From an uncultured Bacteroidales bacterium (GTDB lineage Bacteria > Bacteroidota > Bacteroidia > Bacteroidales > UBA932): DNA of 64,000 nt. Of the stretch, positions 8,899-18,753 are shown piece by piece. The stretch lies in the NCBI GenBank assembly GCA_900319485.1, contig ONOQ01000011.1, positions 1-64,000 on the forward strand. Reading direction: 5' to 3'. Made by a program: the position numbers and the translations under genes. The notes under the pieces were generated by a model. The model was not told the DNA's origin. It did not search any database and was given only the letters and a program-made list of their open reading frames with translations. Each line of letters starts with the position of its first letter. The stretch's first letter is position 1.

Positions 8899-11472
8899 AT
8901 GAAAAAATTATTAACACTTAGTCTGATTGCCCTTACGGCATTCATCGGCTGTAAAAAAGCGGCCGAGGATGATGTATTTGACCCTCTTAAGGATAAGGAC
9001 AATCCTCAGGAGGAAACCAAAGCCTCTATCACTACGGAAAAACTCTACGTTTCTGCAACGGAAGCCAGTTTTGCTTGGTCAGAGTATAATGGCAATGCCG
9101 AGCAGGATTTCGGCGCTACATTCCTTGCGGGAATATACTCCGACCAAAAGTGCGAGACTCCAGTAATTGCTTGGACATGGCACTACGACATTGAAAAGTA
9201 TACAACTCGTCCCGCACAAACCTTCACAGGTCTGGAGCCTGGTAAAAAGTACTGGTTCAAGGTTGTGGACAAGAATAATGAGGCGTTCTCAGACCCGGTG
9301 GAATTTACCACAGGGGCATCGACAGTTGTTCCTCTTGGGACGGCCGAGGTTGCGGTGGGAGGAACAGTCCTTCATGAGGATTTCTCCGAGTGCATCTTTG
9401 GAGGCGACCATGTAAGCATTGCTTATGGCGTCACCTGCGATGAAGAACCGTTCAAGAAACCAGAGGGTGTTGATCCTGAAGGATTCAACGGCACTGCACC
9501 CAAACCGGTACAGGACTGGAGGGCATTCAAATACGGCTCACGTATCATGGACTTTGCCCAGGACGTGGACGGAAAGGTGTTCACCCAGGCCGGTTACGTA
9601 AAGATCGGCAAGTCCGATGGCCCCGGAAGGCTTATTACTCCTGTCCTATCCTGTCTCAAAGAGCCTGCAACCGTGGAGGTAAGTTTCCGTGCATCGGCCT
9701 ACTCCTCAGGATGCCAGACACCTACCAATTATCATGAAATATATGTAAACGTCGAGGTGGCCGATGGCGGCCTGCTTGATGGGAATGTTCTCTCAGCCGC
9801 CAATTACAGCAACACACAACTTGTCCTTCTGAAAGATGCCACCGAATGGGGAACATATAGCGCAAAAATCAGCGGAGTATATCCCACTTCACGTATCGCC
9901 ATTGGTGGGACTACCGGTGAACTGTCCCATGCCAACGGTTATGCCCGCCTCTTCCTGGACGATCTTGACATCAAGGTTGTTAGCTATGACGGCTATCCGC
10001 CCATTGAAGAAGACATAAATATTGATGGCGCATTCTGGTCCGATGCGAAGATTTCATGGGATTCAGAGACTACGTATGACAACTATAAGGTCTATTTGAA
10101 CGGTAATCTGGTTGAGACCCTCCCGTCCGACACAAAGAGTTATCATTTTACCGGACTCGATATGGATACGGATTATGAGGTAAAGCTTGGCGCCGTTTCT
10201 GATGGCAAGGAAGCTTTCTTCACCCCTGCTCAGTTCAAGACCGCCGGGGTTCATCAGCTCACAAAGAATGTTGGTCCCACAAGTGTAAGCGTTGCGTTTG
10301 ACAATTGCGCTGGTGAACTCACCAATACACAAATCGGGTGCTTCCAGATTCAGCTGTTTGATGCAAACGATGCCAATGGTACTCCTATTGTGGATGAGTA
10401 CGTGCGTGACGCACAGAACACCTTCCACGGTCATCCGTTTATGCCCAGCCTTATGTGCGGATCAGACAAGCCTCTTGCCCCTACCGCTGTCGCACTGGGG
10501 TATCTCAAGGCTGATACAGATTACTGGTTCCGCGTACGTACTGTCGAGAGTTATAAATATGACTCATATATGCCCAACTCCAAGACCAGCAAGGGTGAGA
10601 AGACTCTGGCTTCCATTAACGGAACATCTGAATTCTCTCCGCTGGTAAAGGTGTCCACATCATCAAAACATAGCGCAGGCTCCAACGAAATCCTTTTCCA
10701 GGGCTTTGACGAGATAACCCTTATGGCCGACTTTGTTAACCTTGCCGTGGGCGCATATCCCGCTTTCTGCCCTGCTCCTGGAGCTGCCGGCTCACTTACT
10801 GCTCCCTTCCTCAAAGAATGGTCTGATGGATGGCGTTTCTATCCTCTCAATACACAGCTGCCCTCATCGCAGTTTGCAAATATCGGATGGGTTAGTGGTA
10901 TCACTGTTTCCAATGAACTTGTTTCCATTGGCGGAGGTGTCATTACTGTCCCCGAGTTCGCCAAGGGTGCGAAAGTGTATACAATCAAGGATGAATCTGC
11001 AAGTGTCGCTGATCTGACTGACTGGCGCATTACCAATAACGTGTGGCCAGGGCAGGGATTTGTGACCATGGGTGCCGCATATAAGGCTAACGACTCAGCT
11101 CTCGGCAGCAGTGCCGTGCGTGGCATGGTGATAACCCCCGCCCTTGACTCTGACCTGCTTGGGGCAGAAGCCAAAGAGTGCACGGTAACATTCAAAGCCC
11201 TCGCACTTCAGGGCGTCGCCATGAAAATGACCGTTGGCGTATGGGATGGAGCGGCTAGCACGGAAGAGACTCCTGTATGGACCAGTGAGGATGTGGATCT
11301 ATATAACTCGGCAGGCATTACCGAGGCGGCCGATTCTTTCGTAGCCGGTGACAACCACAAATGGTATGAATACTCTGTAACCGTAAGCCTGAAGAAGGGT
11401 GACCGCGTTGCCTTTGCTACAGACAAGAACGGTGCGGCAGTTCTCGATGATATTTGTATAATTGTTAAGTAA
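8899..11472 (+). CDS. Large surface lipoprotein with Fn3-like modules (SusE/SGBP position)
   Basis: An 857-residue lipoprotein (lipobox FIGC, Cys18). After an acidic linker it shows at least two to three Fn3-like modules: residues of about 45-135 (YVSATEASFAWSEYNG, FTGLEPGKKYWFKVVD) and about 370-450 (AKISWDSETTYDNYKVYLNG, YHFTGLDMDTDYEVKLG). Between and after these are jelly-roll-like segments, including about 155-365 and the C-terminal third. No catalytic motif is recognised. It sits directly after SusD, the usual place of surface glycan-binding proteins, and is unusually long for that role. It may bind two glycan chains or present a second ligand site. Confidence 0.8.
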   Translation: MKKLLTLSLIALTAFIGCKKAAEDDVFDPLKDKDNPQEETKASITTEKLYVSATEASFAWSEYNGNAEQDFGATFLAGIYSDQKCETPVIAWTWHYDIEKYTTRPAQTFTGLEPGKKYWFKVVDKNNEAFSDPVEFTTGASTVVPLGTAEVAVGGTVLHEDFSECIFGGDHVSIAYGVTCDEEPFKKPEGVDPEGFNGTAPKPVQDWRAFKYGSRIMDFAQDVDGKVFTQAGYVKIGKSDGPGRLITPVLSCLKEPATVEVSFRASAYSSGCQTPTNYHEIYVNVEVADGGLLDGNVLSAANYSNTQLVLLKDATEWGTYSAKISGVYPTSRIAIGGTTGELSHANGYARLFLDDLDIKVVSYDGYPPIEEDINIDGAFWSDAKISWDSETTYDNYKVYLNGNLVETLPSDTKSYHFTGLDMDTDYEVKLGAVSDGKEAFFTPAQFKTAGVHQLTKNVGPTSVSVAFDNCAGELTNTQIGCFQIQLFDANDANGTPIVDEYVRDAQNTFHGHPFMPSLMCGSDKPLAPTAVALGYLKADTDYWFRVRTVESYKYDSYMPNSKTSKGEKTLASINGTSEFSPLVKVSTSSKHSAGSNEILFQGFDEITLMADFVNLAVGAYPAFCPAPGAAGSLTAPFLKEWSDGWRFYPLNTQLPSSQFANIGWVSGITVSNELVSIGGGVITVPEFAKGAKVYTIKDESASVADLTDWRITNNVWPGQGFVTMGAAYKANDSALGSSAVRGMVITPALDSDLLGAEAKECTVTFKALALQGVAMKMTVGVWDGAASTEETPVWTSEDVDLYNSAGITEAADSFVAGDNHKWYEYSVTVSLKKGDRVAFATDKNGAAVLDDICIIVK

Positions 11473-11478
11473 GCCGAT

Positions 11479-11655
11479 ATGAATCAGAATAATACCACGG
11501 GAAGACAACCCTATTGCACTCCGATGACAGAAATTATCAGAGTAAACTTAGAACAGGATCTCCTTTCAGCCTCACTGGTGAATTTGATAGAAACCTTTTC
11601 TGCAGTGAATGAACCGGAAGGTTATAATATTGACAACGAAGTATTTGAATGGTAA
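11479..11655 (+). CDS. Small conserved-looking protein, 58 residues
   Basis: A short ORF between two long genes encodes 58 residues with no signal peptide. The pattern Y-x-x-P near the N terminus followed by EIIRVNLEQDLLSASLV resembles small Bacteroidales proteins that often precede fimbrillin-like genes. It begins 6 bp after the preceding stop and ends 11 bp before the next start, so it fits the operon exactly. The coding assignment rests on that fit and on the residue pattern; the function is unknown. Confidence 0.55.
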   Translation: MNQNNTTGRQPYCTPMTEIIRVNLEQDLLSASLVNLIETFSAVNEPEGYNIDNEVFEW

Positions 11656-11666
11656 GGACGAAGATT

Positions 11667-14033
11667 ATGAAAAAGTTTTACATTATCGCCACTATAGTAG
11701 CTACGATTTCATTTGCCATCTCTTGTAATAAAGAGGTGGACTCCCCTCAAAATGTAATTGACACTCCCGAAGGGATCCTGACAAAAATGAGTTTCTCGGC
11801 TCTGATGGAAGGAGACAACACGAAGACCACCTTAAATGCATCCAATGGAGCTGTAAGTTGGGCAGTCGGTGATGCCGTCAAGTTCGTATGGGAGCTTGAT
11901 GGCACGCCTTCAAGCGCTGTATCAGATGCTCTTACCATTGATGATATTGATGTGTCTGGCGCCGCCACTTTTACAGCTTCAGTTCCTGCAGCATTTGCAA
12001 TGACTGAGGAGGAGTATATAGCAGCGGGAGGGTCTTCAATGCATTTGTATGCTGTATATCCTTCTTCTATCGTTACTGATTATAGTTCCTCTAGTTCCTT
12101 TTATCTAACTGTTCCGACTGCACAGGACGGCACATTTGAGAAAGCCTCTATTTCACTCGCCAAATGGAGCAAAACCAGTCCGTCTGCGCCACTTGAGTTT
12201 AGGAATCTCTGTGGATTGATGCAGATTATTATTACTGATAATGATGTCAGGAAGATAGTGATTCATAGTAGTGATTACATTGCCGGCAAAGTTAATATCA
12301 GTTTTAATGGTCCTAAAGCTATATCTGGACCAGATAATGATATGAGCAAAGTTATTACGGTTAATGTCTCAGGCTCTGGCACTTACTATGTTGCTGTTTT
12401 GCCGACAAACCAGGAACTGGGAATTGGAGTCAATGACTTATATGTCGAGTTACTCGATTCTAGCGATAATCTGATTGGCGATAAAACTGCATCTAACCCG
12501 CTTGTTATATCTCGTCAACAGATACGTTTACTTGGGACAATTACATCCGGTCTGAGTGATAGACTTTATTTCAAAGTTGGAGGAACTGGGACTGGCTCCA
12601 GCTGGGATAATGCTGCAGGCGAATCTACACTTATATCTACAATGCAATCCGCGACAGTAATCAATAAGGAGCTTTACCTGGCTGCCGGTGATTATACTAT
12701 AGCCAATCAGACTATGAAACCTGCATCAGGAGCGACCTTTAGGATTATTGGTGGATACCCTTCAACAGCAAGTGGAATGTCACTCGCCGGACGCGATGTC
12801 GAGACAAATGTCACCAGAATCATAAACACATCGGGAAGAACATTTAACACCCAGATGGGTAACTGGACTTTTGATGGACTGACGTTTACAAGTACTGGCT
12901 ACTCATCAAACAGCGCGCCAGGATGTGCTCTCCTACTTCTTGCAGGAACCCAGTCCGCAACAGTTAAGAATTGTACTTTTAGCGGATCAACTCATGCTGG
13001 CAGTCAAGGAGGTGCGGTTAGAGTTGCATGCGCCGCAACTTTCAAAAATTGTACTTTCACTGGCAATACTGCAACTAACGGTAATGCTGGTGCTATCTGG
13101 ATTACAGATGCGGGTACAGTAACTGCGTCTGAGTGCCTTTTCACGGACAATGCAACATCTGCAGCATCCAAATGTGGCGGAGCAATCTTCAACAATGGCG
13201 GGTCCGTCTATTTGACTGACTGTACCTTTATTGATAACACCGCAAATGGTTCTGGCGGCTACGGTGGCGCTATAACTAGCTTTAATGGTTCCGTATTTAT
13301 TAATAGGTGCTATTTTAGAGCCAGTAAAGGACTAGTGAAAACAGGAGGTCATCATATTGATATGCGTTCCGGCACCCTCGGAATAAATAATTGCATATTT
13401 ACTGGGCCTTTCGGTCAGGGAGTTAATCAGATTAATAATGCGGGAGCAAGTCCTCAGCCGATATATATCATCAATTCCGTCTTTAACAGCCAGCAAAGTG
13501 GGGCCCTTATTGCCAATGCCGGAACTGCTAAGATCGTGAATAGTATCATTATCAATTCTGCTTCTTCTGGAAATGGTGTTTCCGTATCAAATACAGGAAC
13601 TATGAATCTTGATTATGTTCTCTACAATAAGGCTGATGAATCTGAAGGGAAAGTGGCTCCTATAGTCTCAAATAGTGTGCCCGCTATTATCGGTAATACG
13701 GCAGGAACAGCATTCCCTACCTGGTATAAGACGAACTCAAGTACGATGAATTCTGACGACCAGACATCATCATCACCTGTTTCTGATAGACGCGAATATG
13801 TTCACTACTACGTTTGGGATGGAACAATACCTCCGGCAGTAGGAACTATAACCGTTCCTTCTTTAGCCCAAGTGAAGACCGCTCTAGGAGTAAGTTCTTT
13901 TCTCACATGGATTGGGGATGCCAATCTTTCGGTTGACATCCGCAACGTATCACGAGACACCGATGCAATATGGCCCGGTTCATATCAGGGAACGATTACA
14001 AAAGCAAGTATTGAAAGTTTAATAGTTCGTTAA
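11667..14033 (+). CDS. Fimbrillin-like/right-handed beta-helix fusion lipoprotein
   Basis: A 788-residue lipoprotein (lipobox FAISC). Residues of about 30-300 form a fimbrillin-like domain (NASNGAVSWAVGDAVKFVW and a later APLEFRNLCGLMQI), probably the surface anchor. Residues of about 310-640 form a right-handed beta-helix with repeated turns such as VKNCTFSGSTH, FKNCTFTGNTATNG and LTDCTFIDNTANGSGGYGGA. Such helices occur in polysaccharide lyases, GH28-like enzymes and adhesins; no catalytic set is evident here. The ATG at 11667 is chosen over 11649 because the signal peptide starts there. Base composition is AT-richer than the neighbours and the GGCCGAT word common elsewhere is absent. The stop overlaps the next start (TAATGA). 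Confidence 0.8.
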   Translation: MKKFYIIATIVATISFAISCNKEVDSPQNVIDTPEGILTKMSFSALMEGDNTKTTLNASNGAVSWAVGDAVKFVWELDGTPSSAVSDALTIDDIDVSGAATFTASVPAAFAMTEEEYIAAGGSSMHLYAVYPSSIVTDYSSSSSFYLTVPTAQDGTFEKASISLAKWSKTSPSAPLEFRNLCGLMQIIITDNDVRKIVIHSSDYIAGKVNISFNGPKAISGPDNDMSKVITVNVSGSGTYYVAVLPTNQELGIGVNDLYVELLDSSDNLIGDKTASNPLVISRQQIRLLGTITSGLSDRLYFKVGGTGTGSSWDNAAGESTLISTMQSATVINKELYLAAGDYTIANQTMKPASGATFRIIGGYPSTASGMSLAGRDVETNVTRIINTSGRTFNTQMGNWTFDGLTFTSTGYSSNSAPGCALLLLAGTQSATVKNCTFSGSTHAGSQGGAVRVACAATFKNCTFTGNTATNGNAGAIWITDAGTVTASECLFTDNATSAASKCGGAIFNNGGSVYLTDCTFIDNTANGSGGYGGAITSFNGSVFINRCYFRASKGLVKTGGHHIDMRSGTLGINNCIFTGPFGQGVNQINNAGASPQPIYIINSVFNSQQSGALIANAGTAKIVNSIIINSASSGNGVSVSNTGTMNLDYVLYNKADESEGKVAPIVSNSVPAIIGNTAGTAFPTWYKTNSSTMNSDDQTSSSPVSDRREYVHYYVWDGTIPPAVGTITVPSLAQVKTALGVSSFLTWIGDANLSVDIRNVSRDTDAIWPGSYQGTITKASIESLIVR

Positions 14034-15616
14034 TGAAAACTCTTCAGGTTAATTGGTTATTAGTGGCGTTGGTTGCGGCCATCTCCTGTGGGAAAGAAAC
14101 TCCCACAGGAGAGCCGGAACCGGCGGATTGCCGTATTGTTGAATTGCAGGCTGCTTGGGATAACGACACAAAAGCGTCTGTGACCGGATCTGGAGTCGTA
14201 TCCTGGAGCGATGACGATAAAATCGCTGTTTGGACATCCTCCGAAGAGGCAAGGACTTTCTCCATGGTTGGCATTTCCGGTGGATATGCTAATTTCCAAG
14301 CATATTTGGATGTGAACGAAACACCCGAATCACTGGCAGTCTATCCTGTTCGCTCATTCGTCACATTGACAAATGGTGTCGCAACAATCTTTTATCCTTA
14401 TACATATACCTATAGGGAGGGAGGAATGGATGCGCCAATGGGGGCTATAATCAACAATGGAACGCTTGTATTCCAGCATTTGGGCGGAGTTATCCGCGTT
14501 GCTTGTTCTAATGTGCCCGCCTCTGCAACAAGATTCAACCTAGTAGCGAACGGCCAGCAGATTGTCGGGAATTTCGATCTCACGGTTGAAACGGGAATGA
14601 GTGCTATTACTAGGAATAATTCCTCTTATACCAAGGCGATTGTTAATTTCTCTCCGGGAACTGGATCAAAAACTTTCAATGTCCCTATTCCTACTGGCCA
14701 TTATAATAGTATATATGCCTATTTTTCCGATTCGTCAGATCATAAACTATATGAGTGGCAAGTACTGTCAGATGTAACCATCGCGAGGGGTGATATGTTT
14801 GTTCGCTCTATGCCTGAAGATATAATGAGAGTGATGAGTTTCAATATCCGTTTCGCTCATGATGAGGATAGTTATACTTTAGGTGATGGTAGGCTTTGGG
14901 ATGAACGGAAGCTTGTCGTCCCTGTAGCGTTGGGCTATAGGTTTTTCGATGTTATGGGCACTCAGGAGAATACTACAGGGCAAATCGATGATATCCTCAC
15001 CAATCTGTCAGGTTATTCAGCCCTTGGCACGTCTAACAATGGATATTCTATAAGTTCGCTCGGTTATACATATCAATACGAGACTTCTGCTATTTACTAC
15101 AGAAACTCTGTAACAGTACTTGATAGCGGCTCTTTTGATATTACTCAAACGCATACTCGTCGATGCAACTGGGCGAAACTCAACTTTGCCGGTCATACTT
15201 TCTACTTATTCAATGCGCATTTCCAAGTGGGCGAATCTACCAGTTATGCCTCACAGAGAAAGGCACAAGCAGCTACAATCCTAACGGAAATAGGCGCAGT
15301 AAGTAGTAGCTACCCCGTCATCTTAACCGGTGACTTCAACTGTTGGGATGCGAATGATGACGATGTCATCAAATACATCCTCGATGAAGGCACGATGAGA
15401 GACGCCAGAAGCGACGCCCTTAATCCACATGGATCAAGCGGAACCCTACAATACTTCCAGGCAAATAATCCCGCCACGCATCGGGTAGATTATGTTTTTG
15501 TTAACGACGGATTTGATGTCCAGTCATTCTGGATTGATAATTCCCAACAAAAGAATGCTCCCGCGTGGGAATCAGATCATAACCCCGTGATAGTGGATCT
15601 TTCCTGGAGTGACTGA
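14033..15616 (+). CDS. Fimbrillin-like domain fused to an EEP phosphodiesterase
   Basis: A 527-residue lipoprotein (lipobox AAISC). Residues of about 25-260 are fimbrillin-like (WDNDTKASVTGSGVVSWSDD, LVFQHLGGVIRVAC). Residues of about 265-527 are an endonuclease/exonuclease/phosphatase domain with all metal and catalytic motifs: MSFNIRFA, the TQEN glutamate, a histidine in NAHFQVG, TGDFNCWD and ESDHNPVIVDL. Secreted EEP enzymes cleave phosphodiesters, including in sphingomyelin-type lipids and phosphorylated glycans. Its surface location within a glycan locus favours a phospho-glycan or glycolipid over nucleic acid, but this is inferred. A second copy of the architecture is at 17083-18741. 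Confidence 0.85.
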   Translation: MKTLQVNWLLVALVAAISCGKETPTGEPEPADCRIVELQAAWDNDTKASVTGSGVVSWSDDDKIAVWTSSEEARTFSMVGISGGYANFQAYLDVNETPESLAVYPVRSFVTLTNGVATIFYPYTYTYREGGMDAPMGAIINNGTLVFQHLGGVIRVACSNVPASATRFNLVANGQQIVGNFDLTVETGMSAITRNNSSYTKAIVNFSPGTGSKTFNVPIPTGHYNSIYAYFSDSSDHKLYEWQVLSDVTIARGDMFVRSMPEDIMRVMSFNIRFAHDEDSYTLGDGRLWDERKLVVPVALGYRFFDVMGTQENTTGQIDDILTNLSGYSALGTSNNGYSISSLGYTYQYETSAIYYRNSVTVLDSGSFDITQTHTRRCNWAKLNFAGHTFYLFNAHFQVGESTSYASQRKAQAATILTEIGAVSSSYPVILTGDFNCWDANDDDVIKYILDEGTMRDARSDALNPHGSSGTLQYFQANNPATHRVDYVFVNDGFDVQSFWIDNSQQKNAPAWESDHNPVIVDLSWSD

Positions 15617-15641
15617 TTGTATAAATCATTATCTTTATGGC

Positions 15642-17078
15642 ATGAAAAAGATAGCAAGCCATATTACCACGTTCCTGATGCTGTCCGCAGCGGTATCGTG
15701 CATCCCCAAGAAGGAGGGCAGTGTTTACGTGCCAAAAGATGGAGATATCAAGTTTACGGTTCTTCAGACCACGCAAGACCATAAGTTGCATCCAGTTAAA
15801 TCCACCCCCTTTTCCAAGGAGGGATATACGGAGATAGGGTATCTTGACCTGGATTCTGCCTGCGCCACTCATCCATATCTTGGGACAGGCGTTTCCCTTA
15901 CAGATGCCAGCTGTTATCTACTGAGCCAGATGCCTCCAAGGAAGCGTAAGGCTTTCCTCAAGGATGCTTTTACTCCCACGGGGATGAATCTCAGTATGGT
16001 CCGCCTTAATTGCGGTGCAAGTGACTATGCCACTGAGCTTTATAACTATAACGATGTTGCCGGTGACGTAGAAATGAAGCATTTCTCCATAGACAGGGAC
16101 AGGTTGTATATGATTCCCGTAATCAAGGAGGTGCTGAAGGTGTGTCCGGACCTTTTTGTCTATTCCGCCGTGTGGAGTGAGCCTGGGTGGATGAAAACAT
16201 CTGGAGCAATGTGCGGAGGTGCTCTTTTGGATGAATATCTTCCGGCTTATGCCAATTATGTTGCAGCATATTTGCAAGCCTATAAGGATGCCGGAGTGAA
16301 GATAGACGCCATGTCCATTCATAACGAGCCTCTTACAGATCAGAACGGAGGCTGCCCAGCATCGCTTGTTTCCGAGGAACAGGAGATCATGCTTGCCGGC
16401 AAACTGTTCCCAGAAGCTTTCAGAAAGGCTGGCGTTGAGACAAAGATTTGGGTTCATGATTACGACTACACCTATTGGGAGAGGGTGAACCGTATCCTTG
16501 CCGATAAAGACGTGAACTCCAATATAGACGCTGTAGCATGGCATCCTTATGGGACGGGCACCCCGAATCTTCAGAAAAAAGTGCTTGCAGAGCATCCGGG
16601 AATGCCGATGCACCTTACAGAACGCGGCCCCAACAAACTCAAGGCCGATATCCAAACCCGTAAATGGTGGTGCGACGTCATCTTCGATGCGCTTCGCTAT
16701 GGCAGCAGCTCATATTCCAGCTGGAACCTCCTCCTGGACACTGACGGGCAGCCTCTTACCGGAAAATATCCCTGCGGCGGCCTTGAAGAGATTGACCTTG
16801 AAAGTGGCGAGATTTTCGGGTCCACCCAGGCCGATGTCTTCCGTCAGTATTGTCCTTATGTAAAGCGCGGCGCAGAGATTCTGGAGATGGAATCTCCAGA
16901 CGAAGATATTGCATCCATCGCGTTCCGCAATCCAGACGGGAGTTATGTTGTTGTCATCTCTTCCGAGGATCTCCACGCCCGCAAAAAATATCAGATCAAA
17001 TTTAAAGATAAGTACCTTGCCGTGAGCCTGCCTCTTGGAACCTGGTCCATGACAACTGTCCTGATAGAAAACCAGTAG
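15642..17078 (+). CDS. Glycoside hydrolase family 30 lipoprotein
   Basis: A 478-residue lipoprotein (lipobox AAVSC) with a GH30 TIM barrel plus C-terminal beta domain. The acid/base is Glu229 in SIHNEPL and the nucleophile is Glu327 in MHLTERG; both carboxylates are in place. Other family blocks are PYLGTGVSLTDAS, MVRLNCGASDYA, YSAVWSEPGWMKTSG and AVAWHPYGTG. GH30 includes beta-glucosylceramidases, beta-1,6-glucanases, beta-xylosidases and beta-fucosidases. The start at 15642 is preferred over 15609 because it begins the signal peptide. It lies between the two EEP fusions, so the three probably act on one substrate outside the inner membrane. Confidence 0.93.
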   Translation: MKKIASHITTFLMLSAAVSCIPKKEGSVYVPKDGDIKFTVLQTTQDHKLHPVKSTPFSKEGYTEIGYLDLDSACATHPYLGTGVSLTDASCYLLSQMPPRKRKAFLKDAFTPTGMNLSMVRLNCGASDYATELYNYNDVAGDVEMKHFSIDRDRLYMIPVIKEVLKVCPDLFVYSAVWSEPGWMKTSGAMCGGALLDEYLPAYANYVAAYLQAYKDAGVKIDAMSIHNEPLTDQNGGCPASLVSEEQEIMLAGKLFPEAFRKAGVETKIWVHDYDYTYWERVNRILADKDVNSNIDAVAWHPYGTGTPNLQKKVLAEHPGMPMHLTERGPNKLKADIQTRKWWCDVIFDALRYGSSSYSSWNLLLDTDGQPLTGKYPCGGLEEIDLESGEIFGSTQADVFRQYCPYVKRGAEILEMESPDEDIASIAFRNPDGSYVVVISSEDLHARKKYQIKFKDKYLAVSLPLGTWSMTTVLIENQ

Positions 17079-17082
17079 TCTT

Positions 17083-18741
17083 ATGCGTATGTCCCACCTG
17101 TTGAATGTGTCATTTATTATCATGGCGCTTGCTGCGGCCTGTAACAACGGGAAAGAAACTCCTGAAAAAACCAAGGTGAATGAGGTAAGCGTTACTGCGC
17201 GTATAGAAGGCTCTTCAAAAGCCACGATAAATGATTCCGGGAAACTGGAATGGCGTTTTGACGATGCCATTGACGTTATATCATCCGATGGTGCATTTGT
17301 GAAGTTCCTCTCCGAATCGGCAAATGGTTCGGATGCAACTTTCAAAGGGAAACTAAAATCCGAAGAGACTGTATCCGGAGGAGTATATCCCTCCGGTATC
17401 GGAAAGAATGAAGGCGGCACATTGATCCTGAATTATCCATCCACTCTTTCTTGGGAAGACGGGGTGGTAGCTCCACCAATGGTTGGCACCCTTTCCGGAG
17501 AAAACAGTATCCTGTTCTCAGAGGCTGGCGGCCGCCTTTGCTATACTTTCACGGCTATACCACCAACAGCCCGATCTTTCCACATCGCGGCAAAGGGGCA
17601 GCGGCTAACCGGCTCTTTCGAGGTAATTGATGGTACAGTAACAACACAGGAAGCCGAAGAGTCTGAGGATATCGTTGTGAGGTTCTCCCAGCCAAGGGGC
17701 AACATGACTTTCCATATTCCGGTACCTACGGGGAAATACAGTGCAATTACCGTCTGGTTTGAAGATGAGTCCGGAAGCCGCCTGGCCTGGGCCGAAGGTG
17801 GCCTTGTCTCAAATCCGGCGGTCGTTTCCAAAGGAAGTGAAGTCTCACTCTCGGGTGGTAGTTTTGCCCCGTCGGTGAGTGTGATGTCGTATAATATCCT
17901 GTATTATAAACCATCTACCGAAGAAAGCATAACAGGGTTCAAGCGATGGGATTCACGTAAAGGTAATATCCTGGCGCGAATTAAATCTTCATCTCCACTG
18001 ATAATAGGCACGCAAGAGAACACCGGCTGGCAGGCGCAGTACATACTTGCACAAAGCCCCAATTACAAGTTATTGGGACGGAATCTTTACGGCACCGACT
18101 ATAACACCATCTCTTCCTCCAATACTTCCCAGATGGATTATGAAATCGAGGCGCTTTACTATGATTCGTCGGCAGTGGAACTGGTGGATGGACAGTGGGA
18201 GACGTTCTGGCTTTCAACTACTCCGGATACCCCCAGGTCCAAACTGGAAGGTGTTCAGTATAGCCGCGCATGCACCTGGGCAAAGTTTCGCATAAAGGGC
18301 AGCAGCACAGTCTTTTATGTGTTCAATTCACATCTGCACGCCAACAGCGGAGTGCTGACCGGGTATGAGCCTGAGCAAATCCGCCGCCAGGAGGCTGAAA
18401 TCGTCCTGAAAAAGATTAAAGATATTACCGGAGGATCCACCCCTGTGATATGGACCGGAGATTTCAACTGCAAACCCACCGCATCGGCCATAAAGTTCAT
18501 TCTGGATAATCCGTATGTTAAAGTGATTGACAGCCGCCCCGCGTCTTATGATGGAAGGAAGGGGACATTTACCAACTTCTCTACTGCTGCATCCTATAAT
18601 ACCGATGCCTATCGTTATGATTTTGTCTTCATAAGCGATGACTGGAACTTACTCCAGTACGATGTCATGGATACAGATGTCACATCAGGATCGTGGGGTT
18701 CAGATCATCTGCCCGTCACGGTAAAACTGGCAGGTAAATAA
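17083..18741 (+). CDS. Second fimbrillin-like/EEP phosphodiesterase fusion
   Basis: A 552-residue lipoprotein (lipobox LAAAC) with the same plan as the 14033 gene. A fimbrillin-like half runs to about residue 260 (KATINDSGKLEWRFDDAIDV, ENSILFSEAGGRLCYTF), then an EEP domain with MSYNILYY, GTQENTGWQ, NSHLHANSG, TGDFNCKPTA and GSDHLPVTVKL. All catalytic motifs are present. Its sequence is only moderately like the first copy, and unlike that copy it has the GC-rich composition and GGCCGAT words of the locus. The two are therefore paralogues of different age or source rather than a recent duplication. Confidence 0.85.
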   Translation: MRMSHLLNVSFIIMALAAACNNGKETPEKTKVNEVSVTARIEGSSKATINDSGKLEWRFDDAIDVISSDGAFVKFLSESANGSDATFKGKLKSEETVSGGVYPSGIGKNEGGTLILNYPSTLSWEDGVVAPPMVGTLSGENSILFSEAGGRLCYTFTAIPPTARSFHIAAKGQRLTGSFEVIDGTVTTQEAEESEDIVVRFSQPRGNMTFHIPVPTGKYSAITVWFEDESGSRLAWAEGGLVSNPAVVSKGSEVSLSGGSFAPSVSVMSYNILYYKPSTEESITGFKRWDSRKGNILARIKSSSPLIIGTQENTGWQAQYILAQSPNYKLLGRNLYGTDYNTISSSNTSQMDYEIEALYYDSSAVELVDGQWETFWLSTTPDTPRSKLEGVQYSRACTWAKFRIKGSSTVFYVFNSHLHANSGVLTGYEPEQIRRQEAEIVLKKIKDITGGSTPVIWTGDFNCKPTASAIKFILDNPYVKVIDSRPASYDGRKGTFTNFSTAASYNTDAYRYDFVFISDDWNLLQYDVMDTDVTSGSWGSDHLPVTVKLAGK

Positions 18742-18753
18742 ACTGACACAAAT

